42,017 nt of DNA from an uncultured Pelagibacteraceae bacterium (GTDB lineage: Bacteria > Pseudomonadota > Alphaproteobacteria > Pelagibacterales > Pelagibacteraceae), in the NCBI GenBank assembly GCA_902622825.1, contig CACNRH010000001.1:76765-118781 (forward strand), read 5' to 3'. This document shows, piece by piece, positions 23,434 through 34,762 of this stretch. The position numbers and the translations under genes were made by a program. Numbering within the stretch: position 1 is the first letter of the stretch; the number at the start of each line of letters is the position of its first letter. The notes beneath the pieces were generated by a model. The model worked only from the letters and a program-made list of their open reading frames with translations, did no database searches and was not told where the DNA came from.

Positions 23434-24138
23434 TTATGTTTTCCAACCACGATGAATAGCTGCAATACCACTATTTAAATTCCTATATTCAACATTATGA
23501 AATCCTGATTTTTCCATTATTTCTACAAACTCATCTTGGGAGTAAAATTTTCTAATACTTTCTGTAAGATATCTGTATGGTCGATCATCTCCTACAACAA
23601 ATTTACCTAATAAAGGGATTAATTTTGAGTAATTTTTATATAACAAATTTATTATTTCATTTTCTACTTTTGAAAATTCTAAGCAAAAAAATTTTCCTCC
23701 TGGTTTTAAAACCCTATATGCCTCTTCTAAGGATTTTCGAATATTAGATGTATTTCTGATTCCAAAGCTTACAGAATAATAATCAAAGGTATCATTTTTA
23801 AAAGGCAACTTTTCGGCATAGTTATTGTGCCAATTTATATTTTTTTTATAAGCCAATTTTTTTTTTCCAATTTTAAGCATATTTATATTTGGCTCAACGC
23901 ACTCCACACTACACTGATTATTTAATTTATTAGAGAAAAGATTTGCTACATCACCCGTTCCTGAGGCTACGTCAATTAGTTTGTCATTTTTTGACGGACC
24001 CATCCATTCAATTAAATTTTTTTTCCATTGTCTATGCACACCAAATGACATCAAGTCATTCATCAAATCGTATTTTTTATTAACGGTATCAAATACATTG
24101 TTGACAATACTATTTTTTTTTTGATTATTAAGATTCAT
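23434..24138 (-). CDS. ubiE: Ubiquinone/menaquinone methyltransferase UbiE
   Basis: FDTVNKKYDLMNDLMSFGVHRQWKK, DVASGTGDVA, SFGIRNTSNIRKSLEEAYRVLKPGG. Confidence 0.96.
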   Translation of the reverse strand: MNLNNQKKNSIVNNVFDTVNKKYDLMNDLMSFGVHRQWKKNLIEWMGPSKNDKLIDVASGTGDVANLFSNKLNNQCSVECVEPNINMLKIGKKKLAYKKNINWHNNYAEKLPFKNDTFDYYSVSFGIRNTSNIRKSLEEAYRVLKPGGKFFCLEFSKVENEIINLLYKNYSKLIPLLGKFVVGDDRPYRYLTESIRKFYSQDEFVEIMEKSGFHNVEYRNLNSGIAAIHRGWKT

Positions 24139-24149
24139 TATTAAATTAT

Positions 24150-25013
24150 ATGCCAGAATTACCTGAAGTTGAAGTTGTTAAAAAGTCCCTTCTAAGTAAG
24201 ATAATTAAATTAAAAGTAAAAAAAGTAAAAGTAAAAAACGTTAATTTACGTTACAAGATTGATAAAAAATCAATAAATTCGCTTAAAAATAAAAAGATCA
24301 TATCAATTAAAAGAATTTCAAAGTATTTATTAATTAACTTTTCTAACGATATAACTTTAATTTCCCATTTAGGAATGACCGGAAGGTTTTATATTGAAGA
24401 GAAAAAGAAAATTTTAAAATCTAGTTTTTATTACAATAATTTAACTAAGTTAAGAAAGCATGATCATGTTGTTTTTATATTTAATAATAGATTAAAAATT
24501 ATTTATAATGATATAAGAAAGTTTGGATTTTTAATGATCGCAAAAACATCTAAGCTAAAAAACTATACATCATTTATAAAACTTGGACCAGACCCGTTAA
24601 AAAACAAATTTAATTTTAAATATTTTAAAGAAAAAAGTATTAATAAAAAAATTAAGATAAAAGACTTACTCATGAACCAGTCATTTGTCTCTGGCCTAGG
24701 AAACATTTATGTAAATGAAATTCTCTTTAAAAGTAAGATAAATCCTTACTTTTTGGCAAGCAATCTTAAAGACGTTGATATAAAAAAAATAGTAAAATAT
24801 ACAAAAAATATACTTCTAAAGGCTATCAAGCACGGTGGATCGTCCATTAAAGACTTTCATAGTTTTGATGGAGCTAAAGGACACTATCAAGAAAAATTTT
24901 ATGTGTATGGCAAAACCGGGTTACAATGTTCAAGCAAAGATTGTAAAGCTTTAATATCAAAAGTTGTAATTTCTCAAAGAGCCACTTTCTATTGCCCAAA
25001 TTGTCAAAAATAA
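24150..25013 (+). CDS. mutM: Formamidopyrimidine-DNA glycosylase
   Basis: MPELPEVEVV N-terminus, LISHLGMTGRF, C-terminal zinc finger CSSKDCKALISKVVISQRATFYCPNCQ. Confidence 0.96.
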   Translation: MPELPEVEVVKKSLLSKIIKLKVKKVKVKNVNLRYKIDKKSINSLKNKKIISIKRISKYLLINFSNDITLISHLGMTGRFYIEEKKKILKSSFYYNNLTKLRKHDHVVFIFNNRLKIIYNDIRKFGFLMIAKTSKLKNYTSFIKLGPDPLKNKFNFKYFKEKSINKKIKIKDLLMNQSFVSGLGNIYVNEILFKSKINPYFLASNLKDVDIKKIVKYTKNILLKAIKHGGSSIKDFHSFDGAKGHYQEKFYVYGKTGLQCSSKDCKALISKVVISQRATFYCPNCQK

Positions 25014-25055
25014 AGCGTTGACCTGTAAAATTTGGAGAGATATACAACTTTAAGC

Positions 25056-25307
25056 ATGCCTAACACTAAATCAGCAATAAGAAGAGTAAGAAGAGTAAAA
25101 AAACAAACAACTGTGAATAGATCAAGAAAAGGAAAGTATAGATCTGCAATTAAACATATGGAAAAACTCATCAAAGAAGGTAAAAAAGATGAAGTTAAGA
25201 AATTCTTTCCCAAATTTCAATCAGTTCTAATGCAGGTTGCTAAGTCTAAAATTATAAGCAAGAAAACTGCCTCAAGAAAAATTTCGAGAGTCTCTAAAAA
25301 GATTTAA
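25056..25307 (+). CDS. rpsT: 30S ribosomal protein S20
   Basis: MPNTKSAIRRVRRVKKQTTVNRSRKGKYRSAIKHMEKLI. Start placed at the ATG at 25056 rather than the track start at 25032. Confidence 0.93.
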   Translation: MPNTKSAIRRVRRVKKQTTVNRSRKGKYRSAIKHMEKLIKEGKKDEVKKFFPKFQSVLMQVAKSKIISKKTASRKISRVSKKI

Positions 25308-25321
25308 TGTTTGACAGATAT

Positions 25322-25346
25322 AACAAACTACATCATTTAGTTTGTT
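25322..25346 (+). terminator. Hairpin downstream of rpsT (possible terminator)
   Basis: AACAAACTA-CATCATT-TAGTTTGTT: perfect 9-bp stem 15 nt after the rpsT stop; T-run is weak. Confidence 0.4.
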
Positions 25347-25496
25347 TAAACTAGACTTAGAAAATTATTCATTTTCAAGTTGTAAAAAATTTAAAATTTT
25401 TTTTATTATCTAGTTCTACCGAGACGCTAACCTTACAACCTGAATCCATTTTTTTTTAATTTTTTAAAAAAAATTCTTGCACAACCTAATGTTTGA

Positions 25497-26915
25497 ATGT
25501 TTAAAGTTAATTATTCCAAAATGCAGAACAAATCGCAAAATCCACAACAAATATTTATTTCTGAAGAGGAAAAAACCATCAACTGGGAAATAGTTCAAAA
25601 ACAATTTGATAAGACATTTGGTAGAGAAGTTTACAACAGCTGGCTAAAGGACGTTTCTTTAATTAAAGAATTTAATGATTATATTATTCTCGGAGTTCCA
25701 ACTCGTTTTTTTAGAGATTGGATAGTATCTAGATATTTAGATAAGATTTTAGAATTAATTAAAGGATTAAAGAAAAGCATTATCAGAATTGAGTTTAAAA
25801 TAGTTGAGGATGCAAAAAGCCCTGATATTGAAAATCTGAAGGCCGATGCTATTAAAAATATCACAGAAATTAAAGACTCAGTTCTTAATTATAATAGACT
25901 GAACCCTAATTTAACATTTGAAAATTTTGTTCAGGGGAAAAGTAATGAAATAGCTCTCTCTTACTCAAAAAGAGTGTGTGAGGATATATCTAGGTATAAC
26001 CCATTATACATATATGGCGGAGTTGGATTGGGCAAAACACACCTTCTAAATGCAATAGGGTTAAAATTGCAAGAAAATAACAAGGTAATGTTTATATCTG
26101 CTGAGAGATTTATGTACCATTTCATTAAATCTATAAAAAAAAACGACATGGTAAATTTCAAGGATTTTTTTAGAAAATCTTCAATATTTATTATAGACGA
26201 TATTCAATTTATCAGGGGTAAAGAGAGCTTGCAGGAAGAGTTTTTTCATACATTTAATAGTTTACTAGATAAAGGATCCCAAATTATTATTTCAGCAGAC
26301 AGACCACCGACAAAGCTTGATAGAGTTCAAGAGAGAATAAAATCAAGACTGTCTGGGGGATTGATTGTTGATATTGATACTCCAGATTTTGAATTAAAAA
26401 AGAGTATACTTAATAAAAAAATTCACGAACTGGAGGCTCAATTTCAAGAAAATATAAAAATAAATGAGGAAATAATAGACTTTATGGCTAGAGAAAGTAA
26501 AACTAACGTAAGAGAGTTACTTGGAGTATTAAACAGAGTTATTGCGTTTAGTAGAATTCATAAACAGCTTCTGACAATTGATGAATGTAAAAAAATATTA
26601 AAAGACGTTTTAAATAAAGCAAGAGTAGTTACGGTCGATAAGATTCAAAATATAGTTTCGAGATATTACGATATTACATTAACAGAAATGCTTTCTCAAA
26701 GACGTTCTAGGCCGTTAGCTCGACCTAGACAAATTGCAATGTACCTTAGCAAAAAAATGACAACAAGATCTTTACCTGAAATAGGCAGAAGGTTTGCAAA
26801 TAGAGATCATACTACTGTAATTCATGCAGTTAAAACTATTTCAAAATTGTCTGAGAGTGATGAGGAAATGAAAAAAAACTTGTTACAAATTAAAGATATT
26901 TTACTTGAAGAATAA
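25497..26915 (+). CDS. dnaA: Chromosomal replication initiator DnaA
   Basis: NPLYIYGGVGLGKTHLLNAIG, IDDIQFIRGKE, RDHTTVIHAVKTI. Start could be 25497 or an in-frame ATG at 25521. Confidence 0.97.
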   Translation: MFKVNYSKMQNKSQNPQQIFISEEEKTINWEIVQKQFDKTFGREVYNSWLKDVSLIKEFNDYIILGVPTRFFRDWIVSRYLDKILELIKGLKKSIIRIEFKIVEDAKSPDIENLKADAIKNITEIKDSVLNYNRLNPNLTFENFVQGKSNEIALSYSKRVCEDISRYNPLYIYGGVGLGKTHLLNAIGLKLQENNKVMFISAERFMYHFIKSIKKNDMVNFKDFFRKSSIFIIDDIQFIRGKESLQEEFFHTFNSLLDKGSQIIISADRPPTKLDRVQERIKSRLSGGLIVDIDTPDFELKKSILNKKIHELEAQFQENIKINEEIIDFMARESKTNVRELLGVLNRVIAFSRIHKQLLTIDECKKILKDVLNKARVVTVDKIQNIVSRYYDITLTEMLSQRRSRPLARPRQIAMYLSKKMTTRSLPEIGRRFANRDHTTVIHAVKTISKLSESDEEMKKNLLQIKDILLEE

Positions 26916-26920
26916 GCTGA

Positions 26921-28036
26921 ATGGAATTTTCTATTAAAAGAGACGTTTTGCTAAAATCATTAGGATTTATACAAGGCATCGTTGAGAAAAAAAATACATT
27001 ACCGATACTTTCAAATGTATTGATACAAATCAAAGCTAACCAATTAATTTTGATGGCAACTGATTTAGAAATTTTTTTTTGCGATGAGATTACTGATGTT
27101 AATATTAAAAGTGAGGGCAGCACAACTACAGCGGCATCAATTTTACACGATATTTTAAGAAAAATTGCATCAGGAGAAGAAATCTTATTTAAACTTCAAG
27201 AAGGTAATAAACTTAGCATGAAAACGGCCAATTCAAATTTTTCACTAAATTGTATATCACATGAAAATTTCCCATCCTTTCCAGAAGATGAAGACAATCA
27301 AATTACCGAGATAAATCACAAAGAATTTTTAAAATTGTTGAACAAAACGAAAATTTCAATTTCCTCTGACGATACCAGGCACTACCTGAATGGAATATTT
27401 TTGCATCTTACGGAAAGTGCTAATAAAAAATATCTTACAGGAGTAGCTACAGATAGTCATAGATTATCTTTCAGCAGCATAGAGCTTAAAGATAATAAAA
27501 TTTTCCCTTCTGTTATATTGCCAAAAAAAACAGTGTTTCAATTATGCAGCATATTACCCGAGTCAAAAGGTAAATTTAATTTGTCCATTAGTGAAACTAA
27601 AATACAATTTAATATTGATAAAACAAAATTAATTTCCAAAGTTATTGACGGGAAGTTTCCAGATTATTCAAAAGTTATTCCAAAAGAAAATAAGAAAAAT
27701 CTAATGGTGGATAGAAAAGAATTTATTGACTCAATAGAAAGAGTTATTTCAGTATCCTTAGACAGAAAGGAAGGAGTAAAGCTTAATATTGAGAAGGAGA
27801 AGTTAAAATTATTTGTAAATAGCGCTAATTCAGGGGAGGGCACAGAAAATATTAAGGCTAATTTCAGTGACAATAGTTTAAATATCAGCTTCAATTCAAA
27901 ATATTTAGTAGACATTGCTTCCGAAATAGAGGACAAAAATATTTCAATTAGTTTTAAAGACTCTGGATCACCAGCTTTAATTGAGGATAATTCAGATAAG
28001 AATAGTTATTATGTGATTATGCCCATGAAAATATAA
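26921..28036 (+). CDS. dnaN: DNA polymerase III beta subunit
   Basis: KNTLPILSNVLIQ, TGVATDSHRLS, C-terminal YYVIMPMKI. Confidence 0.96.
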   Translation: MEFSIKRDVLLKSLGFIQGIVEKKNTLPILSNVLIQIKANQLILMATDLEIFFCDEITDVNIKSEGSTTTAASILHDILRKIASGEEILFKLQEGNKLSMKTANSNFSLNCISHENFPSFPEDEDNQITEINHKEFLKLLNKTKISISSDDTRHYLNGIFLHLTESANKKYLTGVATDSHRLSFSSIELKDNKIFPSVILPKKTVFQLCSILPESKGKFNLSISETKIQFNIDKTKLISKVIDGKFPDYSKVIPKENKKNLMVDRKEFIDSIERVISVSLDRKEGVKLNIEKEKLKLFVNSANSGEGTENIKANFSDNSLNISFNSKYLVDIASEIEDKNISISFKDSGSPALIEDNSDKNSYYVIMPMKI

Positions 28037-28145
28037 AAAAAGAAAAAAACTTATTAAAATATTATTTTTGTCCTAAAACTGTTGGCATTCAACAATAATA
28101 AAAGATCCTGTTCCAGGTTTGTTTTATATTCGTCAAAAAAAATGA

Positions 28146-30230
<2,085 letters not shown>

Positions 30231-30233
30231 TTA

Positions 30234-31517
30234 ATGAACTTTTCTACTCTATTTAGATTAGAAGAAAATCTAAACCTGGACAAAAAAACGCTTGTCGTGC
30301 TTAGATGGATAGCACTCATCGGCCAATTAATCGCTATTACACTTGTATATTTTATTTTAAAACTTGATTTTCCAATACATGCAACATTATTCGCAATCGG
30401 TCTCGGTATATCAACAAATATTTTCTTACAATTTTATATTAAGGCTACTCAACTTAAGGACTTTTATTCAGGGCTTTTTTTGATTTATGATTTATTTCAA
30501 TTAGGAATATTACTTTATTTAACTGGAGGTATAACCAATCCTTTTTCACTACTTTTAATAATACCAGCTATCGTCTCGTCAACTTTTTTAAGTATGGGGA
30601 CCACTATTATTTTAGGTTTAATTACAATATTGTTACTGGTAACGCTAACCTTCAACCATTTACCATTACCTGGCATTGAACAGTTTGGATTGAGTTTTCC
30701 AAACTATTATTTACTTGGAATATTAATATCAATTATTATAGGTCTCATATTTTTAAGTTATTTTGGCATTAGATTTTCAGGAGAAACAAAAAAAAGATCT
30801 GAAGCTTTTAATAAACTTCAAGTTCTATTATCCAAAGAATATGAACTAGAGTCTTTAGGAGGCCAAGCAGCTGCAGCAGCTCACTCACTAGGTACACCAT
30901 TGGCAACTATTTCAGTAGTTGTAAAGGAACTCAAAAATGAAATTGGTGATGATCCAAAATACTCAAAAGATATTGAATTGCTCATAAGCCAGACCAAAAG
31001 ATGTAGCGAAATATTAAAAATGATTTCTGAAAAAAAAATTATTGATGACAAGTTTCTAAGCTCTACTACCTTCGAGGCACTAATGGAGGAAATTATAAAA
31101 TCTTTTAGTGAATCTTCAAATAAATCTATAGAGCTTGATTGCGAAAAAGACTTAAATAAAGCTGTAATACAACGTAATCCAGAATTGGTTTATGGACTAA
31201 GAAATTTTATAGGTAATGCGGTTAAATTTTCAAAAAAGAGAGTACTGATTACGATATCTAGTAATAAAGAAAATGTAGTTGTGAGAATAAACGATGATGG
31301 AGATGGTTTCCCAGATGATGTTTTAAACTTGCTAGGAGAGCCTTACATAAAATCTAAAATTTCAACAAACCAATCTGGCTTAGGTCTTGGAACGTTTCTT
31401 GGTAAAACACTTCTTAATAGAAAAAGTGGCAGAGTGACGTTCGACAACTATAGTTCACTAAAAGGAGCTAGAGTTTCAATTCAATGGAATAGTAAAGATC
31501 TAAATTTTAGTTCTTAA
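30234..31517 (+). CDS. regB: RegB/PrrB/ActS-type redox sensor histidine kinase
   Basis: Six-TM N-terminus with GGITNPFSLLL (quinone-site heptad GGXXNPF), AAAAHSLGTPLATI H-box, QTKRCSEIL (conserved Cys), GLGLGTFLGKTLL. Confidence 0.9.
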   Translation: MNFSTLFRLEENLNLDKKTLVVLRWIALIGQLIAITLVYFILKLDFPIHATLFAIGLGISTNIFLQFYIKATQLKDFYSGLFLIYDLFQLGILLYLTGGITNPFSLLLIIPAIVSSTFLSMGTTIILGLITILLLVTLTFNHLPLPGIEQFGLSFPNYYLLGILISIIIGLIFLSYFGIRFSGETKKRSEAFNKLQVLLSKEYELESLGGQAAAAAHSLGTPLATISVVVKELKNEIGDDPKYSKDIELLISQTKRCSEILKMISEKKIIDDKFLSSTTFEALMEEIIKSFSESSNKSIELDCEKDLNKAVIQRNPELVYGLRNFIGNAVKFSKKRVLITISSNKENVVVRINDDGDGFPDDVLNLLGEPYIKSKISTNQSGLGLGTFLGKTLLNRKSGRVTFDNYSSLKGARVSIQWNSKDLNFSS

Positions 31518-32388
31518 AATTAAATATATAAGCTAACATTTTATAGGTAAGTTTAGCGACTAAAAAATTGTAACTGTCAAATTTTTTAATTGGAGCCAAT
31601 TCATTAATATCTGCACCCACCACATTGCCAGATTGACAAATATTTTTTAAATTTATCATTACCTCATCCCAAAATAGCCCTCCTGGTTCAGGAGTTCCAG
31701 TGGCGGGCATTATGCTAGAGTCAAAAACATCAACGTCAAATGTTATATAAATATTTTTATTTAAAACCATTTCAGCGATTTTATCTAAATTCCACTTGGC
31801 TTTATCTTTTGCCCAAAAGATAGTTATTCTCTCACTATTATTCTCGTAAAAAATCATCTCACTTTTTGATAGATTTCTTATCCCGATTGAAATAATTTTA
31901 ACGTTTTTAAAATCTAAGCATCTTCTTAAAGCTGTCGCGTGTGAAAACTTATTACCATTATATTCCTCTCTCAAATCTGCATGGGCATCAAAATGTACCA
32001 CTATCACTTCATCGTATTTTTCCACTATAGGCTTTAATGCGGCAGATGTTAAAGAGTGCTCCCCACCCAATACAAGTGGTAATTTATTTGAAGATAAAAT
32101 TTTTCTATTGATTTCGGATAATTGTTTTAAAGCAAGGGATAGTTTATTTTTAAGTTTGAAAGGTTTTATTGTCTTAATACCAATTTTTTTGTAAGGTTCA
32201 GTTTTTAACTCTTCGTCGTACAATTCAACTTGATGAGAAGCTTTGATAATTTCAATTGGTCCATTTTTAGTTCCACCTCCATAGCTTACAGTTTTTTCTA
32301 ATCCGAAAGGAACTATTACGGCCTTTTCATTTGTAGAGGTATTAGCTTCGTAGCCTAAGAAACCTTTTTTCTGGTCAAGGAATTTCAT
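31507..32388 (-). CDS. Agmatinase/arginase-family ureohydrolase
   Basis: LVLGGEHSLTSAAL, VVHFDAHADLREEYNGNKFSHATALRR, FDVDVFDSSIMPATGTPEPGG. Confidence 0.92.
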   Translation of the reverse strand: MKFLDQKKGFLGYEANTSTNEKAVIVPFGLEKTVSYGGGTKNGPIEIIKASHQVELYDEELKTEPYKKIGIKTIKPFKLKNKLSLALKQLSEINRKILSSNKLPLVLGGEHSLTSAALKPIVEKYDEVIVVHFDAHADLREEYNGNKFSHATALRRCLDFKNVKIISIGIRNLSKSEMIFYENNSERITIFWAKDKAKWNLDKIAEMVLNKNIYITFDVDVFDSSIMPATGTPEPGGLFWDEVMINLKNICQSGNVVGADINELAPIKKFDSYNFLVAKLTYKMLAYIFNFKN

Positions 32389-33435
32389 TTAATTAAATAT
32401 TTTAGCGAATTCCCGTCTGTCTCTTTTCTTCCAATTATTCTTATGATATGCATCACTCGCTATTAATGGAACAACACTTGTAGCTTCGGCAAATACCATC
32501 TGTTCTTTTGCTAAATCTACCTTTCCCCAAGAACTTGCTTCTTTAAGCGTAGAACTACTACAAGCACCATCACGTGTATCAGCTACAGTGATTTGTACCG
32601 CATATTTATGCATATCTATTTTTTTTCCAAGTAATTCTGCACATACAACAGTATCCTGAATGAAATTCTTTGGCACACCTCCGCCTATCATGAAAAGACC
32701 AGATTGTTTTGACTTAATTTTTATTTCGGTCAATTCTCTAAATTCTCTAATAGAGTCAATTGTAATATGACTTTTAGGATTCTGTTCTTGATGCATTACC
32801 AGTCCAAAACCAGCAGAACTGTCAGTAAATGCTGGACAGAAAATAGGTACATTATTATTGTATGCCGTCTCAATAAGTGAACCTTTTTTTTTAGAATTTT
32901 TAGAAAGAAATTTTCCCAATTCCCATATAAATTCTCTAGAGGTATATGATTTTGGTTTTAGCTTATTAGCTATATCACAGATAATTTTATCGCAAGCCTG
33001 CAATTCCTCTTCGTCGATGTAAGTATCGTATATCCGATCAATATAATTATCTCTTAGTTCAGCATCATCTTGAAATTGAGATCCTTGATAATGCTTAAAA
33101 CCTAAAGCTTCAAAAAAATCCATGTCTATAATCGATGCCCCAGTCGCAACGACTGCATCAACCATGTTATACTTGACCAGATCTGAGTATACCTGCATAC
33201 AGCCGGCTGCAGATGTAGAGCCTGCTAAAGTTAAAAAAATAGTGCATTCTTTGTCTTCGATCATTTCATTAAATATCTTTGAAGCGTTTGCCGTATCTCT
33301 GGATGTAAAGGACATTTTACTCATAGACTCAATTATCTTTCTAGAGTCAAAATCAGTTATATCTATATGAGTAACAGGGTTTTTTAAAAACGATTTTTTA
33401 TTATGCCCAAGTGTAGGGCCGTTTTTTTTATTCAT
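32389..33435 (-). CDS. Deoxyhypusine synthase-like protein (possible homospermidine synthase activity)
   Basis: DHS family pattern ending KEASSWGKVDLAKEQMVFAEATSVVPLI; the catalytic Lys context (SWGK) is retained. Confidence 0.88.
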   Translation of the reverse strand: MNKKNGPTLGHNKKSFLKNPVTHIDITDFDSRKIIESMSKMSFTSRDTANASKIFNEMIEDKECTIFLTLAGSTSAAGCMQVYSDLVKYNMVDAVVATGASIIDMDFFEALGFKHYQGSQFQDDAELRDNYIDRIYDTYIDEEELQACDKIICDIANKLKPKSYTSREFIWELGKFLSKNSKKKGSLIETAYNNNVPIFCPAFTDSSAGFGLVMHQEQNPKSHITIDSIREFRELTEIKIKSKQSGLFMIGGGVPKNFIQDTVVCAELLGKKIDMHKYAVQITVADTRDGACSSSTLKEASSWGKVDLAKEQMVFAEATSVVPLIASDAYHKNNWKKRDRREFAKIFN

Positions 33436-34613
33436 TAGGCAACTAGATAATTAAATTTACCTGTTTCGTCGTACATAGATAAGATAGGTGCGTCATTAAC
33501 CTGAACTATGTGATCTGAATAGAAACCATTAAATTTTGTTCTAAAGGTTAAACCATAGGCTCCAAGTTGTCCAAGCTCAATATAATCACCCTCTTTAATA
33601 TTATTAGGTAATAAAAATGGTCCTTTCATATAATCTAGACTGTCGCAAGTAGGCCCATAAAAATTGAAAGCTGTTATTTTTTTAGATTGACTTCTGCCAT
33701 TAGAAATCATTCGGGCTGGCAAAATAAAATTAGGAGTGCCTGCATCAAATAGTGTTCCATATGTACCGTCATTGATATACAATTTATTCTTCTTTCTCAA
33801 ATTCACTCTCACTATTGTTGAGCCGCTTTCTGCAACAATTGCTCTACCTGGCTCACAAATTATCTTTGGTAATTTTTCAATTTTTAGATTTTGTAAACCT
33901 CTCTTGATCTCTTTTATGTAATTTTCTAGAGGTTCGGGTTTTAAGTCAGAGTAAATTGATGGGAACCCACCGCCAATATTAATAACATCTGGAATAATTT
34001 TAGTTTTTTTAATTATATTTTTGATCTCACTTAAGCCTTTGAAAAAAGATATTTTATGCATACACTGAGACCCAACATGAAAACTTATACCAATTTTTTT
34101 TGCGTGTAGTTTACATAATCTTACCAGCCCAAGAGCTTCACTCGGAAGAGCACCAAATTTTCTCGAAAGATCAAATTCAGCGTGCTCATTAGATACCGCA
34201 ATTCTAACATAGAGATTCAAATCTTTTGCGCTATTCGTGGTTTCTAAAATTTTTAGCAATTCTTCTTTAGTGTCTAGAGAAAAGTCTTTAATCCCGTAAT
34301 TCATGTAGGCCTCTTTAATATCTTCCTTAGCTTTTACAGTATGCATAAAAAACATTTTAGCTTTAGGATAGTATCTTTTAATTAATTTTATTTCGCTTAT
34401 AGAGGCGACATCAAAATTGTGAATCCCGTTGTGGTAAACTTGGTCTAGAACAAACTTATTCGGGTTAGTTTTAACTGCGTACAGAATATCTCCTGGAAAG
34501 TTCTTATTAAAAAAATCAGAAGATTTTTTAATCTGCTCCGGACGAATGCAGTATACCGGATTAACTGGCTTTAGAACGTTAACTATCTCATTAACGTCGG
34601 TAAATTTTTCCAT
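33435..34613 (-). CDS. Ornithine/lysine decarboxylase, alanine racemase-fold
   Basis: DILYAVKTNPN (PLP Lys), INIGGGFPSIY, CEPGRAIVAESG, FYGPTCDSLD. Confidence 0.92.
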   Translation of the reverse strand: MEKFTDVNEIVNVLKPVNPVYCIRPEQIKKSSDFFNKNFPGDILYAVKTNPNKFVLDQVYHNGIHNFDVASISEIKLIKRYYPKAKMFFMHTVKAKEDIKEAYMNYGIKDFSLDTKEELLKILETTNSAKDLNLYVRIAVSNEHAEFDLSRKFGALPSEALGLVRLCKLHAKKIGISFHVGSQCMHKISFFKGLSEIKNIIKKTKIIPDVINIGGGFPSIYSDLKPEPLENYIKEIKRGLQNLKIEKLPKIICEPGRAIVAESGSTIVRVNLRKKNKLYINDGTYGTLFDAGTPNFILPARMISNGRSQSKKITAFNFYGPTCDSLDYMKGPFLLPNNIKEGDYIELGQLGAYGLTFRTKFNGFYSDHIVQVNDAPILSMYDETGKFNYLVA

Positions 34614-34762
34614 TTCATGTGTCCCCCGTTAGTTTACACAAAATAAAGTTTCTAAAAAATTTATAAAAAACCTTATTAAGATCGCATTTAGAGTTTTTTT
34701 TACAATATGTAAAGAAAAAAAAGAGCCTTGAAATCCTAAAATAGGTTACCATATGTGAACAT

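Noticed and set aside
25308-25496. Confident call of oriC
   Set aside because: No clear DnaA boxes by eye and no whole-chromosome skew available; kept only as a speculative finding.
34651-34672. Third ICE-like element (TTCTAAAAAATTTATAAA) upstream of the decarboxylase
   Set aside because: The two halves are in the same orientation (direct, not inverted), so it lacks the 7-3-7 dyad.
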